DNA from: Miscanthus floridulus
Taxonomy: Eukaryota > Streptophyta > Magnoliopsida > Poales > Poaceae
Assembly (NCBI RefSeq): GCF_019320115.1
Contig: NC_089581.1
Location: forward strand, 96,381,316-96,445,315
Length of the DNA stretch: 64,000 nucleotides
Reading direction: 5' to 3'
Under the pieces are notes generated by a model, which was not told the DNA's origin, did no database searches, and worked only from the letters and a program-made list of their open reading frames with translations. Positions within the stretch are counted from its first letter, which is position 1. The number at the start of each line of letters is the position of its first letter. The translations under genes and the position numbers were made by a program. Below, in pieces: positions 22,826-31,867 of this stretch.

Positions 22826-23600
22826 TAATAACCATGGCAACAAGCCATAAAGCATGAATACTGACATGAAGGAATAACTAATAAGTGCTGAGACTTGATA
22901 ACTCAAACATTACAAGTAGTTACAAAAATAAAACTACTGATCAAGGCATACTCATCTGAAAATAAGAGAGAATCCATTCGTATCATATAAGAAAATCTTG
23001 AAAACAGGCCACTTCCGGAACTTGTATCAGAAGCATAACATCAGAAGCTTGGTTACGTGAAAATAAACAGGACTTGTGGCACAACATCAACGGCCTGATA
23101 ATTGCAATGAGCCTAGCCTGGATGCAACAAGCACATTTTTTTGTAGCATGGCTAACCCAGATTACTACCATACAAAGTACTGAGTATTAACTGACACTGA
23201 TATAGAGCTCTTGAGTAAAAGAAAATGTGGTATTAATCAAATTTATTTTTCTCGTGGGGATAGATATTTGACAAATGTAATTGAACATCCTTATGCATAC
23301 AACATAGTTAAGTAGTAGGACCTCTCTTTCCAGGCCTCGAAAACTACCCTATATGAAATATTGGGGTCATTTGGTAGCTGTCAAATTTTGATGATTGAAT
23401 CTTCAAACTACAACATCATTAGCAGTTATCAAGTAAGCCTCAGTTGATGCCATTGTCAAATGTGAATTGGCTGCAGCTCAAGTTGCACGGCAGTTCTTGA
23501 TCAGCTGGACCACAGTATTGGTACAAAATTGCAAATGCAAGAGCAGGACATCCAATTGAGGAAAATTTTCAAAGCAATACAAGAAAGCAAACCTTTGGGT
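22826..23600. other. AT-rich stretch, possible intron of the gene-like island
   Basis: No frame recognised. Its composition contrasts sharply with the GC-rich block that follows, as in a plant gene read on the minus strand (GC-rich first exon, AT-rich intron). Confidence 0.3.
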
Positions 23601-23621
23601 GGCTACTGAAGGATAGAAAGA

Positions 23622-24254
23622 TCATGGAGTTCTGCTGCAAAAGTTTGTTCCTTTTTTTCTAAAACGAGCACAAATGTGCTCCTTATCGAGCAGCAAATAG
23701 CACGGCCGGATATACTCGCTGCTGGGCCAAATCTGCATGTCTGCCCTGTCGCATCGTGGCCACGGCGGGTTCCCTGCAGACTGGCGCTGGGGAGGGAGAC
23801 ACGGCGGGTGCAGCGGCGGCATCCGGGCCGCGTGTGTGTCCAGTGGACCCGTCGTATCTTCTTCCTTGCGTGTGTTGCTGCCCGTGGTTGAGGGATGGCC
23901 CCCAACTTGCATCACTATGGAAGGGCTGAAGTGGTCAGGCCTGGGACGAGGGCCGTGGCGGAGGGAGGTGCGGGCGGCGAGGCGTACGAAGGGAAGAAGC
24001 CGGCAGGCAGCGCAGCTAGTTCGAGCATGCTTAGCGGCGTCGTGAGCAGCATACCACAGTCCTCGGCCACCATGCTCGCCTGTACTCGATGCACGTGCCT
24101 GTCCCCGTGTCTCACCGCCCTCGGCTGTCCGCCCCCGCGTGGCCTCGCCGATATCCCCGCCCGTGCGAGCGAGTTCGCGAGGATTAGCCGGAGGAGCATG
24201 GTGGGCTCGCGGGAAGTGCGGAAGGGAGGGTGGCGGCGGCGTGGGTGAGGCCAA
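23622..24254 (-). other. GC-rich gene-like island, possible first exon
   Basis: On the minus strand 210 codons are open from ATG 24254 (MASPTPPPPSLPHFPRAHHA), rich in Ala, Arg, Pro and Thr, without a domain I recognise. Other frames of the same block are also open, as expected from high GC, so coding is not proved. Upstream on the minus strand (24255-24480) the sequence looks like promoter and leader; downstream (below 23620) it turns AT-rich. The block lies inside the stack of insertions in the outer copia, so it must have arrived as cargo or with an unidentified transposon. It may be a captured gene fragment or a chance open frame. Confidence 0.25.
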
Positions 24255-24539
24255 TGGGCCTTCGAGAAGGTGAACAGTGCGGCTCGAGGCAGAGGGGCGG
24301 AGTGCTCAACCGAGCGGGTTCAGGAGCATTCGCGTGTGGCCGGGTTCGCGTCTTATCGGGTAAGACACCCGCTACAGCCCCGATTCAACGGTTGATATTG
24401 CATCTTGGTTGGATCGGACGGCCAGTAGGCTAACGGGCGACATGGTCCTATTCATTAGCCCGCTTTTGAGAGCAAGATTCAGATGTCTTGTATGGCCACA
24501 TCCTTGTTTTCTTATCCTTTTCTAACAACATGACCATGG

Positions 24540-25027
24540 CCATGCATGTATACGACTCCAATTAGGCCACAATATACACAATCCAGGAACACGACGTACC
24601 ACCCGTACGTGCTCATCCTTAATCGAAAGACTCCCAGCATCCACCACTCATCGGGCTTCACTCGGCTCATGCCAGACTCCACGTACGATCATCTGCAAGC
24701 CTCCTCCGCTCTGCGCATCGCCCTGCTGCCTCTGCATCCATGTTGAGCAGCGCCATGCCATGCGGACGCAAACTTGACCTTGACATTAGCATCTGTGCCT
24801 TCCTCGACGATACTTGGCCAGAAACACTAGCCACGTTGACTTTCTGTCGACCCGCCGTCACCATACACATACTGCACAGCCTCGGTCCACGTATAACATA
24901 CTCCACCTTGCGCCGTATCCACTTCGCATCACCATACGCTGCACGACGCCTTGTAGATGCATAATCCTCAAACCTCTAGGTGACCTTCCGCACAACCTCT
25001 AGATCAAATCCAACCATAGCTCCCAAT
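24540..25027 (-). other. Surviving 5' interior of the outer copia
   Basis: Lies next to the 5' LTR in the right place for the leader of the outer copia. It begins on the minus strand with the damaged primer-binding site (TTGGGAGC at 25020-25027). The proline/threonine-rich short frames on both strands are not conserved protein. CATGTATAC at 24545-24553 also occurs at 5977-5985, on the other side of the inserted stack. Confidence 0.55.
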
Positions 25028-25423
25028 TGCTAGAAATTAGCCTCCCACAGCAACAAGCTGTTTGTTAATCTCCACGCATAGAAGCGTCGATTGAATCTAC
25101 CGAGACGAACATGCAAGATCATAGATGACACCAGAGGTACGATATTTGTTAATGAGGTTCAGCCGAAGCTTAATCCCCAGGGCATGATTATGGGCGCTCC
25201 TCCCCAATACCAGCAACATCAGCCACTCCAGGGTCCCGACAGCACGTGCCGCCGTCCTCCCAGTGAACCTATCGCTATGTCATCATGGTTACAACAGCAG
25301 CCCTCCTCTCATATTTATGAGGAGACCGGATTACAGAGTCTAACACCAACTCTACCCTATATTGCCAACTCAGAATCCTAACATAACCAAACTTATACAT
25401 AATATTCGACACATATTCTAACA
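25028..25423 (-). repeat. 5' LTR of outer copia element
   Basis: Partner of 5524-5922. The left end is TGCTAGAAAT (TGTTAGAAT changed) and the right end ATTCTAACA, followed by AAGTG. It ends about 270 bp downstream of the stop codon of the NB-ARC-like gene at 25692. Confidence 0.85.
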
Positions 25424-25691
25424 AAGTGTAACACATACAAGAATCTACCCAAAACTCAATTAAGTATACATAAATCAGGACCTATTACTTAGACACCGAA
25501 ACATCCTGATGTTCTTGATATATTTTACTTAATAGGACCATGCAATCCAAATAAAAAGATGTCACTAGTCTTTTTAGATAAAGGAATAAAGTTCTAGTCT
25601 CTACCATCCGAAGATAGTACATAGCTGATCACGATACAACCCATAGCCATAAGGCTAACACACCCAAAAGAAAACATAAACAAGGTTCAGC

Positions 25692-27179
25692 TCAACTAGT
25701 ACAGTTACATGCTGACTTATGCCTTTTGTTGTCTGAGGAAGTACAAGGACGCTCCTCAGCGATACAGTTTGTGACAAACTTAGTAATTATCTGAAACTCC
25801 TCATTGGGTAGAATAGCAGTTGAACCTTGCACAATGTCTGCAAGTTTCACCTTGGGCAGTATCCTAGTTTCGTCGTGGGATGGCATGACACAAAGTGTAG
25901 CAGAAGGCAGCGGAACCAGCATTGTTATGTCAAGCGGATGGTCCCTCTCAAGAAGTTGTTTCGGATGCTCACCAAACCTGGAAAAATTATGCTCTATTGA
26001 CTTCCTGAGCCTTTTCAATATATGAAACCAGAATTGGACGTCTTGATTCTTCCTCAACATGTCAGCGAGCATGTTCCCCACGAGGAGCAACCCATTCAGG
26101 TTCATGGCTAGCTCCATAGCTATTGATTCAAGTTGTGGGTGATTCTCTGGGTCTGTCCCTCCGAATGCGAGTACCTTGAAGAGGTAAGAAAACTCTGCAT
26201 CTGACAAGCTTCTGAGGATGATTGGCTTTACAGTTCCAAACCTTGCTGTCTCTTGGAACCTGCTTACGATGATCACTTTGCGTCCTGCGCCCATCTGTGA
26301 CGATGCATCTGAATAAAACTTTACCCATTCACCGTCATCCACGTCTGAAATAAACTCAACAACAACTAAAGTCCTTACAGGTATGAATGTTTCACGGCTT
26401 ACATTCAGAAAGTTACTGCTTTTCAAGTGCAAACCTGAGGAGAAGTGAGAGCGAACCATATTATCGTTGCAAACATACCCAACTAAGCTTTTCTTCCCGG
26501 CTCTGTATGCACCAATTACTGGTACAACAGCTGGAACACCTACAGGAGAGTTGTCTTGCAACAGGGCGTTGATCAGCTCCTGCTTCTCCACGACGCGACT
26601 GAACATGAAATTGTCAATGTAGATGTAGGTGTCATAGGGCCTTTTATGCATCTGCTTGCATCCACCCAGTAGAATGACAAACTCTGTCATATTTGCAACA
26701 ACGGTTTCCAATTTTCCCAGAGAAGCTTGTAGCTCATGGTTGGAAGCCTTGTTAGTCCTGACGCTAGAAGCTGCTGCACGAGTGCGCCTAAGAGGAGCTG
26801 ACAAGGCTGATGATTGTGTCACCTGGTTTTGGAGTGGGGATTCCTCAGCAGGCTTCAACCTGAAGGTGTTGAGCACATGGTAGCCTTGGTACATGCCATG
26901 AACAAGCATCCTGAGCTGGACTAGCATCTTGGAATTGGTGAGGTAACGTCCCTCGTCCTCCTCGACCACAATATGGACTCTCAGCAGGAGATGCTCAAGC
27001 CTTTCTAACTTCTCTTCCACACATGACCTGTCGGTGTGTTTCTTGATTATGAAGGAGATGAATCGGCTGAGTATTTCGCCAGAAATGGCAGATAGAGCTA
27101 CCTCCATTGAGGTTGAGTCGTTCAGAAGAAATGACTGGCAGCATGCATTTGTATTCAGCCGGGTATATAGCATGCTCAA
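25692..27179 (-). CDS. NB-ARC-like protein without LRR (paralog A)
   Basis: Intronless open frame of 495 codons. The ATG at 27107 (Met25, MEVALSAISGEILSRF) is the better start because the paralog begins at the same place; that gives 471 residues. The N terminus (about 25-110) is helical and resembles the Rx-type coiled-coil domain of plant immune receptors. An NB-ARC-like order follows: P-loop position GAYRAGKKS (223-231), kinase-2 position LVVVEFISDVDD (271-282), RNBS-B KVIIVSR (301-307), RNBS-C LRSLSDAEFSYLFKVLAF (322-339), and GLPL position LNGLLLVGNML (361-371). The P-loop has Lys where Ser/Thr should follow GK, and kinase-2 lacks the paired Asp after the beta strand, so ATP binding is doubtful. 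No MHD motif or leucine-rich repeats. It may act as a truncated immune-receptor partner or decoy; this is inference. It lies head to head with paralog B. Confidence 0.8.
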   Translation of the reverse strand: MSMLYTRLNTNACCQSFLLNDSTSMEVALSAISGEILSRFISFIIKKHTDRSCVEEKLERLEHLLLRVHIVVEEDEGRYLTNSKMLVQLRMLVHGMYQGYHVLNTFRLKPAEESPLQNQVTQSSALSAPLRRTRAAASSVRTNKASNHELQASLGKLETVVANMTEFVILLGGCKQMHKRPYDTYIYIDNFMFSRVVEKQELINALLQDNSPVGVPAVVPVIGAYRAGKKSLVGYVCNDNMVRSHFSSGLHLKSSNFLNVSRETFIPVRTLVVVEFISDVDDGEWVKFYSDASSQMGAGRKVIIVSRFQETARFGTVKPIILRSLSDAEFSYLFKVLAFGGTDPENHPQLESIAMELAMNLNGLLLVGNMLADMLRKNQDVQFWFHILKRLRKSIEHNFSRFGEHPKQLLERDHPLDITMLVPLPSATLCVMPSHDETRILPKVKLADIVQGSTAILPNEEFQIITKFVTNCIAEERPCTSSDNKRHKSACNCTS

Positions 27180-27282
27180 ATGCTAGGACACATCTGGTTA
27201 GTAGTGAGTAGTTAGCAGGTCCTTGTCACAAAGAGAGGGGAGAAGTTGTTAACTGTCCATTCTTCAATCCTCTATGCAGTCG
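27108..27282. promoter_or_regulatory. Shared divergent promoter of the NB-ARC-like pair
   Basis: Only 175 bp separate the two preferred start codons (94 bp between the outermost ATGs). A TATATAG at 27164-27170 within a near-palindromic GCATGC..GCATGC setting could serve either strand. Both genes must start transcription in this interval, in the neighbour's leader, or inside the other gene. Confidence 0.45.
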
Positions 27283-28578
27283 ATGGAATCTGCCATAGCT
27301 GCGGTTGCAGGTGAACTCATCAGCCGATTCATGTCCTTCGCCTTTAACAGATACTGCTCCAGCTATGAAGATGAAGGATGGGAGGCGAAGCGGGAGAGGC
27401 TGGGGCATCTCCTGATGAGGGCTCAGACCGTCGTTGAGGAGGCAGATGTGCGATACATCAGCAACTCTGGGATGCTGATGCAGCTCAAGATACTGTCGGA
27501 GGCCATGTATCAGGTCTACCATGCGCTGGATACCTTGAGATTTCAGCCCCAGCACGAAGTTAGCGACTCATCAATCTCCTTCTGTTCCTCCACTCGTATC
27601 AAACGTCCCCGCACAGTTCTTGCTTCGGCGAAAAAGGACAAGGTACACGCCACATTGGAGAATCTGGAAACAGCTGTGGCGAACATATCAGAGTTCGTTG
27701 TGCTTCTGTGTGGGTGTGATGAGCGCTTGTCCCGTAGGCCCTACGATGCATATCTTTACATCGGCAATTTCATGTTTGGTCGACATGCAGAAAAGCAAAA
27801 GCTCCTCAACTTCTTACTGCAGCCTAACCCATCAGATGACCATGCACTACCTCTAGTTCTGCCAATTATCGGTGCTCTTGCAGTTGGGAAGAAGACTTTG
27901 GTCGCCCATGTATGTGCTGACGAGAGGGTACGCTCCAAATTCGCTTCGATTCTGCATCTAAACGGTGACAACTTCCTGAATATCGTCGACCACGGAAAGG
28001 CCCTGGTGGGGATGTCGTCACTTGTAGTAGTTGAGTTTGTTTCAGATGTTGACGGGAAATGGAATGAGTTTTATTCATTTGTGAGAAGAGCAACTAGTAC
28101 AAGAAGAAAGGTGATCATCATAAGCAAGCTTGGAAGATTAGCAAGGTTTGGGTCAGTGAGACCAATTTTTCTTGATGGTCTGTCATATGAGGAGTTTTGG
28201 TACCTCTTCAAGAACCTAGCATTTGGAAGTGCGGACCCGGCAGAGCATCCAAGACTAGTACATATAGCAGAAGGATTTGCAAAGGAATTGCATCAGGGTG
28301 GATCACTTGTTACAGCAAATGCATTGGCTGACGTGTTGAGAAGCAACCTGAATGCTCAATTCTGGCTTTCGATATTGAACAAGTGCAGAAAAGTGATTGA
28401 GAAGAACCTCATCGCTTATGGGCAGCGCCCAAATCTACTTTTTGAGCAAGGCCGTGAGGTGGACCTGACGGACTTCGTTTTGAGTCCTGTTATTAATCCC
28501 CTTCGCGTCTTACCTTGTACTAGTAGCGCTCTAGCCAAAACGGAATTACCAAAGGTGGCGTTTGGAGAACTATGCTAG
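27274..28578 (+). CDS. NB-ARC-like protein without LRR (paralog B)
   Basis: Intronless open frame of 434 codons, clearly paralogous to the gene at 25692-27179 along its whole length. The start is more likely ATG 27283 (Met4, MESAIAAVAGELISRF), which aligns with Met25 of paralog A. Coiled-coil-like N terminus (about 4-95), then P-loop position GALAVGKKT (200-208), kinase-2 position LVVVEFVSDVDG (250-261), RNBS-B KVIIISK, RNBS-C LDGLSYEEFWYLFKNLAF (300-317), and a weak GLPL region (SLVTANALADVL). The same non-standard GKK appears in the P-loop. The protein stops at LPKVAFGELC, the point where paralog A has LPKVKLADIVQG and about 43 further residues, so it is shorter at the C terminus. Frame integrity over 434 codons argues for selection or recent origin. 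Cytosolic location is likely, since no signal peptide or membrane segment is seen. Confidence 0.8.
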   Translation: MQSMESAIAAVAGELISRFMSFAFNRYCSSYEDEGWEAKRERLGHLLMRAQTVVEEADVRYISNSGMLMQLKILSEAMYQVYHALDTLRFQPQHEVSDSSISFCSSTRIKRPRTVLASAKKDKVHATLENLETAVANISEFVVLLCGCDERLSRRPYDAYLYIGNFMFGRHAEKQKLLNFLLQPNPSDDHALPLVLPIIGALAVGKKTLVAHVCADERVRSKFASILHLNGDNFLNIVDHGKALVGMSSLVVVEFVSDVDGKWNEFYSFVRRATSTRRKVIIISKLGRLARFGSVRPIFLDGLSYEEFWYLFKNLAFGSADPAEHPRLVHIAEGFAKELHQGGSLVTANALADVLRSNLNAQFWLSILNKCRKVIEKNLIAYGQRPNLLFEQGREVDLTDFVLSPVINPLRVLPCTSSALAKTELPKVAFGELC

Positions 28579-28839
28579 ATCCTTCTGTTAGGCCCAAAGG
28601 AGAATTTGGTCTATTGACATGAGAATCCAGGTTACCCCCTCATACTTCATTTATTCACTTTGTCCCAAATTGCACTCAAGATATGCCTCAAGGACATAGT
28701 TTATCAGGGAGGAAGCGCCATACAGTGCCTTTCTGATGACATGAACTCTATCCAATTCCAATGTAATCATAGAAGTTAAATGTACTAATTTCAGATCTGT
28801 GCAGATATTTTGTTAAACAGTGATTTTATTGCAAACTAC
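28579..28839 (+). other. 3' flank of NB-ARC-like paralog B
   Basis: Probably the 3' untranslated region; an AATGTAATC run near 28760 could be part of a polyadenylation region. It ends at the TAC target site of the CACTA element. Confidence 0.35.
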
Positions 28840-29203
28840 CACTACCGGAGATCGGCTCTTTGCCGAGTGCCAGGTGGTTTGCTGAGTGTTCTTTTTCGGG
28901 CACTCGGCAAAGCCGCCTTTGCCGAGTGTTTTTTTTTGACACTCGGCAAAGAGGCTCTTTGCCGAGTGTTTTTTTTAACACTCGGCAAAGAGGCTCTTTG
29001 CCGAGTGTTTTTTTTGACACTCGGCAAAGAGCTTCTTTGTAGAGTGTTATTTTTTTGACACTCGGCAAAGAAAATTTCAAAGCATATTTTGAAGCAGTAA
29101 ATTAATTCAAATGAAAAAGTTTTCAACTACAAAGTTGTATAACTCATCAAGATGTACAATGTTTGTTTTGGTCTTTTCTTCATATGACAAAGTGAAAGTA
29201 AAT

Positions 29204-29276
29204 TTGTTCACAAATCTAACATATCTCTCTTGTAGTTTACGAAACTACAAGAGAGATATATAAGATTTGTGAACAA
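29204..29276. repeat. 35-bp-arm hairpin inside the CACTA element
   Basis: Left arm 29204-29238 and right arm 29242-29276 match at about 33 of 35 positions with a 3-base loop (ACG). A related hairpin occurs at 58655-58733. Confidence 0.85.
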
Positions 29277-29759
29277 TGTTAGAACGACCATGTCGGATGA
29301 ACAGATGACCAAACAACCAAAATAAACTCTGTAGATATCGAAAAGTTATGAAACATTGTAGTTGGCAACTTTTTGATTTGAAAACATCTTGTCATGCAAA
29401 ACTGCATTTGAATTTCAAAATTTTAAAATTTGAACTTTTCAAACGACCTCGGATGAAAAACAACCAAAATAAACTTTGTAGATCTCGAAAAGTTATGAAA
29501 CATTGTAGTTGACAACTTTTTGATTTGAAAACATCTTGTCATGCAAAACTGCGTTTGAATTTCAAAATTTTAAAATTCAAATTTTGTAAACGACCTCGGA
29601 TGGAAAAACTTCCTAAACTAAAAGTGTAGATCTCGAAAAGTTATGAAACTTTGTAGTTTATAACTTTTTTATTTGAATTCGTTTAGGGCCTTAAACATGC
29701 AATTTACACTCGGTTTAGTATAATATATTAGGAACTAAAACGGAATCTAGACACAAGTG

Positions 29760-29820
29760 AGAGTGTGGTGTAGTGGTAGATGAAGTACGTGCACAGCGAG
29801 AGGTCTCGGGTTCGAATCAC
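29760..29820 (+). ncRNA. tRNA-like / SINE-head sequence
   Basis: An A-box-like TGGTGTAGTGG (29766-29776) and a B-box GGTTCGAATC (29809-29818) are 32 bases apart, the internal pol III promoter arrangement of tRNAs and tRNA-derived SINEs. GTCTCGGGTTCGAATCAC resembles a T arm, but the acceptor and anticodon stems do not pair cleanly, so it is not a working tRNA gene. No A-rich SINE tail is seen downstream. Confidence 0.5.
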
Positions 29821-30132
29821 GTCGGCCGCGTAGCCATGAAATTCATGCAAAAAATGTCGAAGATGGGTGGGCGCTAGCCGGTGGGGGCCTCCATCGATAA
29901 AAAAATTTTCTATTTTTTTTGGGTAAAAATTCCCATATTTTTCGGGTTTTTTTCGGTTTCAACTTTGCCGAGTGCCCGACAAAAGACACTCAGCAAAGAC
30001 GCCTTTGCCAACGGGTTATTTGCCGAGTGTTCTTTGCCGAGTGCAGCACTCGGCAAAGCCTTTGCCGAATGCAAATTGGGCTTTGCCGAGTGCCCCTGGC
30101 ACTCGGCAAAGCCACTGATTCTCGTAGTGTAC

Positions 30133-30349
30133 TGGTGAAATGTGATGACATGATACTATCCCCTCCACAACCTCTTCAAAATAGTTACAATGTGCATGCA
30201 GTAGTAATTGCATTTCCTACAGCTAGGAGTGCTAGCTATTTGTTTACTTTTCAAAGAGCATGCAGTGTAAAATTAACCAACTCTACCCTCTCCTCTTTTA
30301 AGCCTTGAACACTATCATTTGCTTGGCCAAACAACAATTTTCTTTTGCT
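30133..30349. other. Short spacer, nothing recognised
   Basis: Unique-looking sequence between the CACTA element and the copia relic. Confidence 0.35.
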
Positions 30350-30502
30350 AAGGAAAGTGCGTTGCACTTGTGAGAACACAAGACTGGGAGGATACCGATC
30401 GTGAGTTTCTATTCATTGAACAAGTGTATATAGGTTACAAAGTACATGACTAAGCGTGCCAATATTTTACTAAGCGTGCAGATATTTTCATATTCTAATA
30501 CC
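30350..30502 (-). repeat. Probable 3' LTR of a copia relic
   Basis: On the minus strand a purine-rich CCGGAGGG precedes TATTAGAATATG (probably TGTTAGAATATG changed), followed by about 140 bp of AT-rich LTR-like sequence that lacks coding capacity. The outer end is not certain. Confidence 0.5.
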
Positions 30503-31867
30503 CTCCGGCAGTGTCAACCAGGAGAGGAACGAACGTTGAGACTGGACCAAAAGTTGGTAAATACAACAGTTGACAGTCCTTTAGTGAATATATCTGCATA
30601 CTAAAGAGATGTAGGAACATGAAGAATCGAGACAACACCAACGGCCAAGTGCTCCCGAACAAAATATAGATCAAACTCCACATGTTTGGTCCTTTGGTGA
30701 TGAACATGATTTGTTGACCAATACATGGCACTAATGTTGTCACAACAGATAAGACTAACATCATGTGTTAAGGTGCGAAGAAGTTCTCCCAACAGATAAG
30801 AATTGGCGAATCCAGCAAGCCTCGGCCATAGCATTTGCAACTCCTGTATATTTTGCTTTAGCACTCAATCGTGAGACTGTGTGTTGGCACTTGGAAGACT
30901 AAGATATAAGATTATCGCCAAGAAACACACAATAACTAGAAGTAGAGCAACGAGTGCCCGAGCAGCCTGCCCAATCGGCATCTGAGTAGACTACCAAGTC
31001 ATGTGACCGGCTGCATGGAGAGTGAGTGAGAGAGAGAGAGAGAGAGAGAGACCATACTCCATGGTGCTTTTGATATACCGCAAAATCCGTTTGATGAGAG
31101 CAAAGTGGGACTCACGAGGGTCATGCATATGCAAGCAATCTTTTTGAACTGCATGAGCAATATCTGAGCATGTGAGATTCAAGTATTGCAAGGCACCTGC
31201 GAGACTGTGATATAGAGTAGGATCAGCAACTGGTGGTCCATCTTGGGCATACAGCTTGGAACGGACTCAAGTGGAGTTGCCAATGGATTGCATGATGACA
31301 TGTTGGCTTTGTCCAAGATTTCAGCTGCATATTTGGCTTGAGAGAGGAATGATGAACATTGTGCAGAAACTCCCAAGAAGTATTGGATATCACCAATGTT
31401 AGTCATGGCAAATTCTTGCCGCATGGAGCCAATAATACATTGAAGAAGAGGCTATGATGATTCCCAAAAAAGAAGAAGAGGCTACAATGAAGCAGTTAGT
31501 AAGATGTCATCCACATATAAGAAGAGGTTGGCCACATCCATCCCATGAGTGAAGATGAAGAGCGAGGTGTCACATTGAAAAGTTCAGAATGCAATGGATG
31601 TGATGAACACCTGGAAGCAGCAATACCAAGCCTGTGGGGCCTTCTTGAGGCTATAGAGAGCTTTGTTGAGCTTGTAGACATAACCAGGACCAACCAGATC
31701 AACAAAGCCAGGGGGCTACTGGCAGTAAACAGTTTCATTGATAGTACCATGCAGGAATGCATTTTTAATGTCCAATTGATGAATAGGCCAATCACCAGAG
31801 ATAGCGAGGAATAATACCATGCGAATAGTGGTGGGCTTAACCACAGGGCTGAATGTTTCATCATAGT
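30503..31867 (-). pseudogene. Copia reverse transcriptase and RNase H relic
   Basis: On the minus strand, in several frames: the RT palm with YVDDILL (catalytic Asp pair, codons at 31506-31517), an upstream block readable as [12 protein letters not shown] with a catalytic-type Asp, then MTNIGDIQYFLGV and the thumb/connection part, a YLNLTCSDIAHAV block, and RNase H near the end (ICCDNISAMYWSTN, HHQRTKHVEFDLYFVREHL). Frames change at least four times and stops are frequent. A (GA)n microsatellite at 31022-31050 has expanded in the connection region. Protease, integrase and the 5' LTR are missing. The coding stops at 31867 where a gypsy LTR begins, so that LTR probably inserted into the copia. 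Confidence 0.8.
31022..31050 (+). repeat. (GA)n microsatellite
   Basis: Nearly pure GA repeat of about 29 bases within the copia relic. Confidence 0.85.

Larger units (their letters stand above)
5519..25428 (-). mobile_element. Outer copia element with ~18.5 kb of nested insertions
   Basis: A TGTTAGAAT...ATTCTAACA repeat of about 400 bp occurs at 5524-5922 and again in the same direction at 25028-25423. The left copy is preceded and the right copy followed by the same five bases, AAGTG (5519-5523, 25424-25428), the signature of one integration. On the minus strand a purine-rich AAGGTGGAGTT directly precedes the left repeat (polypurine tract before a 3' LTR). The right repeat is followed by TTGG then GAGC, which looks like the initiator-Met primer-binding site TTGGTATCAGAGC with TATCA deleted. 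Both marks fit one minus-strand element. Only about 60 bp (5923-5984) and about 490 bp (24540-25027) of its interior survive, without coding capacity. Confidence 0.85.
28840..30129. mobile_element. Complete 1290-bp non-autonomous CACTA element
   Basis: The left end is CACTACCGGAGATCGG and the right end, inverted, CACTACGAGAATCAGTGG. TAC is duplicated on both sides (28837-28839, 30130-30132), the 3-bp size expected for CACTA. Subterminal CTTTGCCGAGTG / CACTCGGCAAAG pairs occur at both ends (28855-29072 and 29964-30112). No transposase frame: the interior is AT-rich with a perfect-looking hairpin and a tRNA-like block. It would need transposase from a relative such as the one at 59584-62667. 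Confidence 0.9.

Noticed and set aside
24540..25002. Plus-strand frames of 60-79 codons
   Set aside because: Located in the noncoding interior of the outer copia; no similarity to a known domain.
28810..29126. Repetitive frames on both strands at the CACTA end
   Set aside because: Again subterminal repeats translated in several frames.
29760..29820. Functional tRNA gene
   Set aside because: A and B boxes are present but the acceptor and anticodon stems do not pair.
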